DNA of 43,382 nt, taken from assembly GCA_021818985.1 (NCBI GenBank), contig JAKASO010000002.1, positions 1-43,382 of the forward strand, read 5' to 3'. Below the pieces are notes generated by a model. That model had not been told where the DNA came from, ran no database searches, and saw only the letters and a program-made list of their open reading frames with translations. Source of the DNA: a bacterium (GTDB lineage Bacteria; SZUA-79; Acidulodesulfobacterales; Acidulodesulfobacteraceae). Below, piece after piece: positions 19,304-27,110 of this stretch (positions within the stretch are counted from its first letter, which is position 1; every line of letters starts with the position of its first letter). The translations under genes and the position numbers were made by a program.

Positions 19304-19331
19304 ATTTTACACTTTTAAAAAATTATTTCAA
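19304..19331 (-). promoter_or_regulatory. Candidate sigma-70 promoter of the fumarase-suc-kor-ndk-nth operon
   Basis: On the minus strand, TTGAAA (19331-19326) and TAAAAT (19309-19304) are 16 bases apart. Transcription would start near 19297, about 30 bases before the fumarase alpha ATG. It lies in the short gap after the CDF exporter gene. Confidence 0.4.
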
Positions 19332-19352
19332 GTAAAAATTTCATCGGGAATA

Positions 19353-20306
19353 TTATTTCTGCGGCGCTATACAGTAGTTGGCAATGTTATTGCACATAGC
19401 AAGTTCGGGCTGGATGACGGAATGGTTTATTCCAAATTTTTTAAGAAGCATCTGTTGAAGATTATTTATAATACAACACAAATCGGCGGTATTTTTAGTA
19501 TTATCGTCTATCAATATATGCGAGCTAAGCAATATGAACGATTTTGAAAGGCTCCAGATATGGAGATCATGGACGTTTTTAACACCTTCTATTTTAAGCA
19601 TTTCATCCATTACCTTTACGGTGTCTATCTCTTTCGGCACCCCTTCCAAAAGGATATTTATAGCTTCGTTTATAACGGAAAATGCTCCTATTGAGATGAC
19701 CGGAGCAACTATTAAACTTATTATCGGGTCAAATATCCAGAATTTAGTAAAATAAATTAATGTTCCTGCGGCGATTATCGAAAACGACACAAGGGAATCG
19801 CCGACTATATGGAAAAACGAGCTTTTTAGATTTAAATTGGAATGAATATCTTTGCGTATCTTAAGTCCTATTATAATATTTACGGTAAGGCTCACGGCCG
19901 CAAACAGAATCATAAGCCCCGAATTGACAGCTTTCGGATGGACAAGCCTTAAATAGCTTTCGTAGAATATGACGATAGAGATAAGAAAAAGCAGGGTTGC
20001 GTTGAATAGCGCCGCCAAAATCCCAAGCCTGTGATAGCCGTATGTAATTTTTTTTGTGGGTTTCTTTTTAACCTGCGTCTGGGCAAACCATGCTATAAAA
20101 AGCGATGAAACATCCACAAAAATATGTCCGGAATCAGCATAAAGCGCCATACTGTTCGATATGACCGCGCCGAAAAATTCGGTGACAAGAATACACAATG
20201 TAAGCAGCAAAGCGAGCCTTAAATTTTTTTCGGACCTGCCGGATTCTAATTCAGATTCACTTGGGGGCATCCCATGTCCCCGCCCATCATGGTTAATTTT
20301 GGACAT
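19353..20306 (-). CDS. Cation diffusion facilitator (zinc-type) exporter
   Basis: This is a six-helix proton-coupled divalent metal exporter of the inner membrane. The transport site has HxxxD in both helix II (His61, Asp65 in SGHIFVD) and helix V (His166, Asp170 in FHIVGD), the arrangement found in zinc-transporting members. The N-terminus HDGRGHG has several histidines. The cytoplasmic domain from about residue 205 carries GVPKEIDTVKVMDEML and VKNVHDLHIWSLS. At about 317 residues it is normal. The ATG at 20306 is chosen; a GTG at 20315 is possible. It is divergent from proC. Metal specificity beyond the motif cannot be shown. Confidence 0.92.
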   Translation of the reverse strand: MSKINHDGRGHGMPPSESELESGRSEKNLRLALLLTLCILVTEFFGAVISNSMALYADSGHIFVDVSSLFIAWFAQTQVKKKPTKKITYGYHRLGILAALFNATLLFLISIVIFYESYLRLVHPKAVNSGLMILFAAVSLTVNIIIGLKIRKDIHSNLNLKSSFFHIVGDSLVSFSIIAAGTLIYFTKFWIFDPIISLIVAPVISIGAFSVINEAINILLEGVPKEIDTVKVMDEMLKIEGVKNVHDLHIWSLSKSFILLSSHILIDDNTKNTADLCCIINNLQQMLLKKFGINHSVIQPELAMCNNIANYCIAPQK

Positions 20307-20452
20307 AATAAACACAATAAAAAAGCTCTTTTTTAAAAATAAGAATAAGCGTAACGACTTTTATAAGATTTTTTGATAAGATATAAAATAAAATAACAAT
20401 TATTATGAACATTTAATCTCTAATAATCAATTTTATTTCAGGGAGGCTAAAG

Positions 20453-21310
20453 ATGTCAAACAATTATTTGTCTTTGGGATTTATCGGCGCAGGGAATATG
20501 GCTTACGGTCTTGCAAAAGGCATAGTTAATTCCGGAAAAAAAGTAGAAATATCTGTTTATGATCCTGATATCGAAAGGCAGGATTTTATAAAAAATGCAT
20601 TGGGTGTTACGATATTAAACAGCATAAGCGAAGTAATCAAAAATTCGGAACTTGTCTTTATAGCCGTTAAACCAAGCGTGGTTGCAAGTGTTCTGGAAAC
20701 CGCTTCGGGTGCGATTAACGGCATGAAAAGTAAAAAAGAAGTCATATTTGTTTCCATTGCCGGCGGGGTCAGCATTTCTGCAATGCGGCAGGCTTTCGGC
20801 AAATACCGGGGCGCTTCTTCCATTTTTAAAGTGGTCAGGGTTATGCCAAATATAAATTCTTTAATCGGCGGTGGAATGAGCGTGGTATGTTCCGATAATT
20901 CCGTAAAAGAGCGCGAACTTAAAACAATTATTGACATATTGAAGACATCTTCAAAGGTATTGGTTTTAGAAGAGAAGTATTTTGATGCGGTCACTGCTTT
21001 AAGCGGCAGTGGCCCCGCCTATTTCTTTTTGATCGCCGAGGCTTTTATCGAAGCAGGGATTAAGCTTGGATTTTCAAGAGGTATTGCGAAAAGCCTTGTT
21101 GTACAGACTATACTTGGATCGAGTGAACTTTTAAACTCAAAAGAGTTTGGCTCCTATTCCATACAAGAACTTATGGATATGGTGACTTCACCCGGCGGCA
21201 CGACCGCTTACGGTTTAAGCAAGCTTGAAGAAGGCAGGATCAAATACGTAATAGACTCGGCTGTTAACGCGGCTTATTTAAGATCAAAAGAGCTTGCTTT
21301 TTTAACCTGA
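20453..21310 (+). CDS. proC: Pyrroline-5-carboxylate reductase
   Basis: ProC performs the last step of proline synthesis, reducing pyrroline-5-carboxylate with NAD(P)H. The N-terminal Rossmann motif is GFIGAGNMAYGLAKG (9-23). VMPNINSLIGGGMSVV, then ALSGSGPAYFFLIAEAF and the C-terminal TSPGGTTAYGLSKLEEG form the substrate-side and dimer motifs of the family. At 285 residues it is slightly above average. GGGAGG lies a few bases upstream of the ATG at 20453, a strong ribosome-binding site. yggS follows 24 bases later, a very common pairing. Confidence 0.96.
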   Translation: MSNNYLSLGFIGAGNMAYGLAKGIVNSGKKVEISVYDPDIERQDFIKNALGVTILNSISEVIKNSELVFIAVKPSVVASVLETASGAINGMKSKKEVIFVSIAGGVSISAMRQAFGKYRGASSIFKVVRVMPNINSLIGGGMSVVCSDNSVKERELKTIIDILKTSSKVLVLEEKYFDAVTALSGSGPAYFFLIAEAFIEAGIKLGFSRGIAKSLVVQTILGSSELLNSKEFGSYSIQELMDMVTSPGGTTAYGLSKLEEGRIKYVIDSAVNAAYLRSKELAFLT

Positions 21311-21334
21311 CGCATTGTCATTTTAAAAATAGTC

Positions 21335-22051
21335 ATGTACGTTTTCAACCAAACTGAGATCTTTAAAAGAACGGAAGAAGTTAAAGAAAGGATAAAAATA
21401 GCCGCCTTAAAACATGGAAGGTCGCCGGCGGACATAGCACTGCTTGCGGCTTCTAAAACAAGAACCGTAGAAGAGATCAAAATTGCCTTTAACTGCGGTA
21501 TCACCGTTTTTGGAGAGAACTATGTTCAAGAGTTTCTACCAAAATATGAAGCCTTACGCGGCGTTAAGGAAATTAACTGGCATATAATAGGCCGCCTCCA
21601 GAAAAATAAAGTAAAGAATGTTGTCGGCAAGGTTTGCCTGATACATTCGGTAAACAGCGCCGCCCTGGCGGATGTTATTGACAAAATTTCTTCTTCACAG
21701 AACACCACCACCGATATTCTTTTAGAGATAAATCTTTCAAAAGAGCCTGCCAAAACCGGTCTTTTTTTTGAAGATGCCATAGAAGCCGTAATACACATAA
21801 ATAAACTGAATAATATAATTTTGAGAGGTTTTATGACCATGCCGCCCTTACCCGCAGGCGGCGAGGATAACAGGAAATATTTTAAAATACTAAGGCAGAT
21901 TCTTAAAGACGTCAATGATAAAGGCATATATAAAAGTGAGCTAAAGGAGCTTTCTATGGGAACATCCGGCGATTATGAAGTAGCCGTCGAGGAAGGAGCT
22001 ACGATAGTAAGGCTCGGGACGGTAATTTTTGGAAAACGCCGCCCAAAATAA
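21335..22051 (+). CDS. yggS: Pyridoxal phosphate homeostasis protein (YggS/PLPBP family)
   Basis: This is a single-domain TIM-barrel PLP-binding protein that controls vitamin B6 levels and has no known catalytic turnover. The PLP lysine is Lys41 in LLAASKTRTVEEIK. FGENYVQEF (about 56-64), NWHIIGRLQKNKVKNV and the phosphate-binding SMGTSGDYEVAVEEGATIVR near the end are all family marks. At 238 residues it is typical. It sits just after proC, as in many bacteria, and converges on topA with only 9 bases between stops. Confidence 0.94.
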   Translation: MYVFNQTEIFKRTEEVKERIKIAALKHGRSPADIALLAASKTRTVEEIKIAFNCGITVFGENYVQEFLPKYEALRGVKEINWHIIGRLQKNKVKNVVGKVCLIHSVNSAALADVIDKISSSQNTTTDILLEINLSKEPAKTGLFFEDAIEAVIHINKLNNIILRGFMTMPPLPAGGEDNRKYFKILRQILKDVNDKGIYKSELKELSMGTSGDYEVAVEEGATIVRLGTVIFGKRRPK

Positions 22052-22060
22052 AAACATTAT

Positions 22061-24307
22061 TTATTTATATTCCTGTTTTGGCAGGTTCCATGTTACATAA
22101 TTGCACCCGGGATAGTTTGAACATCCGTAAAATTTTTTCCCCTTTTTTGTGCGTTTTAGCGACAGATAACCGCCGCATCCAGTTGGACATGGTATATTTG
22201 ATTTAAGGGGCATGGGTTTCGTATTTTTACATTCGGGATACCCGCTGCACGCAAGAAATTTGCCAAACCTGCCGAATTTAATCACCATCGGTTTTCCGCA
22301 TTTTTCGCATATTATAGATGTTTCCGTAGTTTCAGGAGCGGCAGCCGCAATAGCCGCACCTTCTTTTGCATGTGAGGTAAGCTCTTTCGTGTTTTTACAT
22401 TCGGGATACCCGCTGCACGCAAGAAATTTGCCAAACCTGCCGAATTTAATCACCATCGGTTTTCCGCATTTTTCGCATTTTATATCTGTTGGGACGGAGG
22501 CGCCTTTAATATCTTTAATGCCTTTAGCCGCCAGCTTAAGCCTGTCCTGCAATTTGGCATAAAAGTCCGAAAGGAGAGTTTTTCTGTCCACCTTCCCCTG
22601 CTCTATTTCGTCTAATTTATTTTCCATATTTGCAGTAAATTTTATGTCTAATATGTCTGGGAATCCGGCCTTTAAAATATCAGACACCATTATTCCCAAC
22701 TCCGTCGGCTTGAACTTTGCGGTAGAACCGGTGTCTTTTTCAAGCGTAACGTAATCCTTGCCTTTTATATTGGCAATAATCGCCTGATATGTGGACGGCC
22801 TTCCGATGCCGTTTTCGTCAAGAGCCTTGACTAAGGACGCTTCGGTATATCTTGGCGGCGGTGCAGTAAAATGCTGAAGGAGATCCATATTTTTTAAATT
22901 TAGCGGTTCATTGACCGATAAAAGGTCGAACATTTTATAAATAGACCCTGCTGTTTTTGTCTCATCTTCCCGTGATTCAGTAGGTTTAAGGTTTTCGGCA
23001 ATAACCCTCTGATAACCGTCGAATTTTAAAACGCTCTCCGTTGCCTTAAATAAATACTCGTCTTCAAATTTGCCTGAAATCGAAATACTATACTGGTCAT
23101 AAATGCTTCTTGACATCTGGGAAGCGAGGAAGATCGTCCATATCAAGTTATAAAGCCTGTACTCGTCATTATCTAAGTACTGTTTTATCCGCCCAGGCAT
23201 TAAAAATACATTTGCAGGCCTGATGGCTTCGTGCGCGTCCTGAATCTTTTTGCCCTCCTGTTTTTTTGAAGCTGCGCCGGGCGCATCTTTAATGTAATCT
23301 TCTCCATAGGCGTTTTTTATATAGTCCTTGGCAGTTTTAACCGCAATATCCGATATTCTCGTAGAATCCGTCCTCATATATGTTATAAGACCGGTGGGAC
23401 CCAGAGGTTTATCGCTTATTCCCACTACGGCGCCGATCTCTACTCCCTCATACAGCCTTTGAGCTACTTCCATTGTTTTTTTGACCGAAAACCTGAGTGT
23501 TTTAAAGGCTTCCTGCTGGAGCGTGCTTGTAATGAATGGCAAAGGGGGATTTCTTTTTACCGGTTTTTTATCTATGCCCGAGATCTTGAAGCCGGCTATT
23601 TTTAACAAGGCGCTTTTTAATTTTTCGGCATCCTCGGCTGTTTTTATCTCGGGATCTTTTTTGTTTATTTTGGAAAGATCCGTAAGGATATCGAGATTAG
23701 AAGCGGTATTGAATAATGCCGCGAGCGTCCAGTATTCTTCGGCTTTAAAGGCAATTATCTCTTTTTCCCTTTCAACTATCAGGTAAAGAGCGACCGATTG
23801 AACCCTGCCGGCGGAAAGCCCCCGTCTAATCTTTTCCCAAAGAAAAGGGCTTAAGTTATATCCTACCAGCCGGTCAAGTATCCTGCGCGCCTTCTGGGAT
23901 TCCCACATAAATTCGTTAAGATTTACGGGGTTTGTTATAGCGTCTTTGACGGTGTCTTTTGTTATTTCATTAAAAAGAACCCTTTTTACTTCCGGTTTTT
24001 TACCCTTTATCGAATCAATAATCTCTTTAACGTTCCACGCTATCGCTTCTCCTTCCCTGTCCGGGTCGGGAGCGAGATAGACCACCTCGGCATTTTTGGC
24101 GAATCTTTTAATCTCTTCGGTTACCTTTTCTTTACCTTTTATTATTTCATAGTGCGGTTCAAAATTGTTTTCGACATCAACTGCCATTCTATTTTTCGGA
24201 AGGTCTTTTATGTGCCCCATGGTCGCTTTAACAAGAAAATCGGCGCCAAGATATTTATTTATCGTGTTGGCTTTTGAAGGTGATTCGACTATTACTAATT
24301 TTTTCAT
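22061..24307 (-). CDS. topA: DNA topoisomerase I (type IA)
   Basis: TopA relaxes negative supercoils by a single-strand break. The TOPRIM domain starts with KKLVIVESPSKANTI (2-16, Glu8) and includes APDPDREGEAIAW (79-91; Asp81, Asp83, Glu85). The catalytic tyrosine is Tyr310 in ITYMRTDSTRIS. Three C-terminal zinc ribbons follow: Cys611/614/631/637, Cys667/670/687/693, and Cys707/711/729/735. The first two are identical over 29 residues and nearly identical in DNA, a recent duplication; an Ala-rich spacer separates them. At 748 residues it is close to family size. dprA lies upstream, the frequent dprA-topA pairing, though a 187-base AT-rich gap separates them. Confidence 0.97.
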   Translation of the reverse strand: MKKLVIVESPSKANTINKYLGADFLVKATMGHIKDLPKNRMAVDVENNFEPHYEIIKGKEKVTEEIKRFAKNAEVVYLAPDPDREGEAIAWNVKEIIDSIKGKKPEVKRVLFNEITKDTVKDAITNPVNLNEFMWESQKARRILDRLVGYNLSPFLWEKIRRGLSAGRVQSVALYLIVEREKEIIAFKAEEYWTLAALFNTASNLDILTDLSKINKKDPEIKTAEDAEKLKSALLKIAGFKISGIDKKPVKRNPPLPFITSTLQQEAFKTLRFSVKKTMEVAQRLYEGVEIGAVVGISDKPLGPTGLITYMRTDSTRISDIAVKTAKDYIKNAYGEDYIKDAPGAASKKQEGKKIQDAHEAIRPANVFLMPGRIKQYLDNDEYRLYNLIWTIFLASQMSRSIYDQYSISISGKFEDEYLFKATESVLKFDGYQRVIAENLKPTESREDETKTAGSIYKMFDLLSVNEPLNLKNMDLLQHFTAPPPRYTEASLVKALDENGIGRPSTYQAIIANIKGKDYVTLEKDTGSTAKFKPTELGIMVSDILKAGFPDILDIKFTANMENKLDEIEQGKVDRKTLLSDFYAKLQDRLKLAAKGIKDIKGASVPTDIKCEKCGKPMVIKFGRFGKFLACSGYPECKNTKELTSHAKEGAAIAAAAPETTETSIICEKCGKPMVIKFGRFGKFLACSGYPECKNTKPMPLKSNIPCPTGCGGYLSLKRTKKGKKFYGCSNYPGCNYVTWNLPKQEYK
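22217..22310. repeat. TopA zinc-ribbon duplication, copy 1
   Basis: This 94-base block matches 22385-22478 at 93 of 94 positions; the single difference is at 22223. It encodes the second zinc ribbon of TopA. The repeat period is 168 bases, exactly 56 codons, so the reading frame is kept. Confidence 0.95.
22385..22478. repeat. TopA zinc-ribbon duplication, copy 2
   Basis: This partner of 22217-22310 encodes the first TopA zinc ribbon. The mismatch base is 22391. Synonymous sites are conserved as well as coding ones, which implies recent duplication or gene conversion. Confidence 0.95.
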
Positions 24308-24494
24308 TATTTATATTATATATTATATTATGTATATTATATTAATATTATCTGGGTTATTTATTGCGATAAGGTCAATTTTATTTTTTATTTATGTATT
24401 TATGCGATATTGCAAATTATATTACAATATACTGGAACTTTATTGCAAATTATAATAATAACCACTTTTCACTATACAATTTTCGCTAAGCAAT

Positions 24495-25556
24495 TTATCT
24501 GTTTAGTTCGATCAATCCGCCTGGCAGCCGTTTTACCGCCCCTTTTAATTCCAGCGAAGAAACAATTTGAAGAACTTCACTTGAACCAATATTGCTTAAA
24601 TTAATTAAATTGTCAATATAAACCTTTTTATTATTCAGATATTTTATGATCAGTTTTTCATTGTCGGAAAATTCAAAGTTTTTTGGTTTTTTATGCAATA
24701 AAACGGGCGCGGTGCCGGTTGCCTTATTATTTATAATCATAACCCCCTTGCCGCTATTTTTAAAATTTTCTATCAACCCCGAAAGGAGGCTTTTTTTCGA
24801 TAGATATATGATGAGAAGCTTGTCCGATAGGCTCAGCGCAAGTTTGTTTCTCATTGCGAACGCATATTTAGAATAAGTTATAAATGGGTCTATTATGGAT
24901 ATTGCGGGAAAAATGGAGCAAAACGGATAGTTTTTCTCATAAAATAACAGGGATTCGTGCGGCAAAATAATCAGCCTTTCATCGAATTCTGGGAATTCGG
25001 GCATGCGGCTTCTGATCACGGCTTTTTCCGCTTCGCTGGATAAGCCCGTAAAGAACAGGGGGTTTTCGGCAGAGTTAGCTAAGATTTCTTTAATTGACAA
25101 TTTAAAAGATGTCATGGTATTTTCATTTAATTTATAAATTTTACTGCCGTCGTATCTCGAACTTGTAATAAACACGGTGTTTTTAACCCGGCCGTTATTA
25201 TTTGCGCTTCCGCGCCGGAAACTGTTTATATTCAAGTTTCCGGTATAATATATAAACGGCGGAAGATATTCATTGTATCCGAGACCGGCTGTTTCGATAT
25301 ATTTTATATTATGCTTATTAAGTATCGCTTCTTCTTTTATCGCCTCTTTTTTTAAAATGCCGAACCTCTTTCCGATATTTACTTTTACAAGACTGTCAAG
25401 CTCATTTACTATTATATTTTCTATTGTTTTATCGTCTATGTCCGTAACGCCGGAAAAATTGCCTTTAATTTTATCTATAATATAATTTATTGCCTTAGGT
25501 CCGGTAACCCTGCTTTTTAAAAGTATTTTATAATATATATGCAATCTTTCGGGCAT
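24495..25556 (-). CDS. dprA: Divergent DprA/Smf-family DNA-processing protein
   Basis: DprA binds incoming single-stranded DNA and loads RecA during transformation. Family features are the YLPPFIYYTGNLN segment (97-109) before the Rossmann fold, the late-fold FAMRNKLALSLSDKLLIIY (233-251) that aligns with the usual FPxRNRIIAGLS, and a C-terminal winged helix (about 296-353) with SSLELKGAVKRLPGG. However, the normal GSR is TSSR (131-134), the SGxARGID motif is replaced by FTGLSSEAEKA (169-179), and the glycine-rich LPxGxD is LPHESL (198-203). Length 353 is normal. It lies upstream of topA on the same strand. Function may be altered; confidence in the family is good, in activity lower. Confidence 0.75.
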   Translation of the reverse strand: MPERLHIYYKILLKSRVTGPKAINYIIDKIKGNFSGVTDIDDKTIENIIVNELDSLVKVNIGKRFGILKKEAIKEEAILNKHNIKYIETAGLGYNEYLPPFIYYTGNLNINSFRRGSANNNGRVKNTVFITSSRYDGSKIYKLNENTMTSFKLSIKEILANSAENPLFFTGLSSEAEKAVIRSRMPEFPEFDERLIILPHESLLFYEKNYPFCSIFPAISIIDPFITYSKYAFAMRNKLALSLSDKLLIIYLSKKSLLSGLIENFKNSGKGVMIINNKATGTAPVLLHKKPKNFEFSDNEKLIIKYLNNKKVYIDNLINLSNIGSSEVLQIVSSLELKGAVKRLPGGLIELNR

Positions 25557-25645
25557 TTTAGGCTGTATGTTTAAATAAATTAAAATTAAATTTAGTTCAA
25601 ATTTTACTGCAAATTTTTAAGTATTTATGTTAAAATAAATCAATC

Positions 25646-26935
25646 ATGCTGTTTATTATGAGGGTGCCGCGTTTAATTATTATAGTTTTTGCAATCGTTT
25701 TTACAAGCATTTTTTTGTTTAATTTGTTTAACAAGGAGGTTTACGCCGGGAACTCCACTCAGACAGGGCAGGGGCAGGTAAAGATTGCCGTGGCGCTGCC
25801 AGTTTCTGGAACATACGGTTTTTTTGGCAAGCAGTTCGTAAACGGCGTAATATTTTCTGCAAAACAGAATAAAAACAGCGGAGTTAAATTCTTACTTGTA
25901 AATTTATCGCCGCAGGCCGGCAGAAATGTTATTAAGAACATGTTCCGGAGTTTTAAACAGGAAAATATTGCAGGTGTTATAGGTCCGTTGTTTTCCAGCC
26001 AGCTTAGCTATTTTACAAGGTATTCGTCTAAATATAAAATCCCCGTCATATCCCCTGCGCCCGTTAAAAATTCCCATTATGATTCACCGTATCTTTTTAA
26101 TTACGGCATGACGGAAAAAGATCAGGTTAAAGCCGATATGCGATATGCGAAAGACAAAGGGATAGATTTTATTTCCGCGATCTATCCGGATAACGCTTAC
26201 GGAAACAAAATAGCTTCTTATTTAAACCGCTATGCCGGAAAATACGGGCTTACAATCCAAAACACCACTGCCTATGCCGGTAAAACTGTTGATTTTTTTT
26301 ACAATTTTAGTTCCATCGTGACGTTCCAAAATACAGGCAGCGGAAACATGACTAAAGCGCAGGAGCAAGAGCTCGGCGTTACCCCGTATAACCTTATGCA
26401 CGGCATTACAAAAGCAAAGCCGCAGATCCCATTTGACGGACTTTTTGTAATAGGAAGTGCAGATAAATTAAAATTAATTTTAACGCAGCTTGTTTACTAT
26501 AATATAACAGGAATTCACCTGTTTGGTTTAAGCGATTTCGATTCTCCTCATTTTTTGGGAAAATACGGTTTTTATATGCAGGGGGTCGTATTTCCAAACG
26601 GGTTTTTTGTTCATAGCGGTAACATGGTGGTAAAAGATTTTGTTTCCAAATATTTGAAATATTATGGACATAAGCCAAATATTCTTTCGGCAGAGGGATA
26701 CGATATTGGAGATATTATGATCAAAGCCGCCCTTCTTGCCGGAAATTCCCAAAGACAACCGGAAGGGCGTTCCGTTTATAAAAGTCTTCTTAATATAAAG
26801 GTTTTTAAAGGCGTATGCGGAATAAGCCGGCTTTTTGCCAATACGTTTAAAAAAAGCCTTTATCTTTTTAGACTGGAAAACAACACTATCGTCATTTTAA
26901 ACAGCCCTTTTTCAAATCATTACAAACCTGCATAG
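25646..26935 (+). CDS. Exported type I periplasmic binding protein (Peripla_BP_6/LpoA-like fold)
   Basis: An N-terminal signal sequence (hydrophobic about 9-29) ends at VYA-G (34/35). The mature part is a two-lobe amino-acid/amide binding-protein fold: KIAVALPVSGTYGFFGKQF (46-64), GVIGPLFSSQLS (110-121), IPVISPAPV (132-140), YPDNAYGNKIA (180-190), and a late AEGYDIGDIMIKAALLAG (349-366). No lipobox cysteine is seen. No ABC transporter permease or ATPase gene is nearby. The next gene on the same strand, 175 bases away, is a class A PBP. The C-terminal domain of the PBP activator LpoA shares this fold, so a role in wall synthesis is possible but unproven; a substrate-binding role is equally open. 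Confidence 0.65.
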   Translation: MLFIMRVPRLIIIVFAIVFTSIFLFNLFNKEVYAGNSTQTGQGQVKIAVALPVSGTYGFFGKQFVNGVIFSAKQNKNSGVKFLLVNLSPQAGRNVIKNMFRSFKQENIAGVIGPLFSSQLSYFTRYSSKYKIPVISPAPVKNSHYDSPYLFNYGMTEKDQVKADMRYAKDKGIDFISAIYPDNAYGNKIASYLNRYAGKYGLTIQNTTAYAGKTVDFFYNFSSIVTFQNTGSGNMTKAQEQELGVTPYNLMHGITKAKPQIPFDGLFVIGSADKLKLILTQLVYYNITGIHLFGLSDFDSPHFLGKYGFYMQGVVFPNGFFVHSGNMVVKDFVSKYLKYYGHKPNILSAEGYDIGDIMIKAALLAGNSQRQPEGRSVYKSLLNIKVFKGVCGISRLFANTFKKSLYLFRLENNTIVILNSPFSNHYKPA

Positions 26936-27082
26936 TTTTATTCGTCACCTTAAGCCTTTAAACTGCCGTGGTTTCCTTTGCAACTTTTAAATATTTGGTT
27001 TATTGTGTATAATGGATAATAGATAATGGATATCAATATAAATAATAGTATAAATTGTTTGACGGTATAACTTCATAACTTA

Positions 27083-27110
27083 TTTCTTACTTCTTACTTA
27101 CTTCTTATTT
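27083..27110. repeat. Pyrimidine-rich short repeats immediately before the PBP start codon
   Basis: Repeated CTTACTT/CTTCTTA units run up to the ATG at 27111 and leave no purine-rich ribosome-binding site. A 10-base direct repeat ATAATGGATA lies further upstream at 27009-27018 and 27023-27032. Confidence 0.5.

Noticed and set aside
22212..22562. Plus-strand open frame with two identical LHSGYPLHARNLPNLPN repeats
   Set aside because: It is a shadow of the duplicated TopA zinc ribbons on the opposite strand.
24409..24454. Direct repeat ATTGCAAATTATA (24409-24421 and 24442-24454) upstream of topA
   Set aside because: Low-complexity AT DNA with no further copies seen; no function can be argued.
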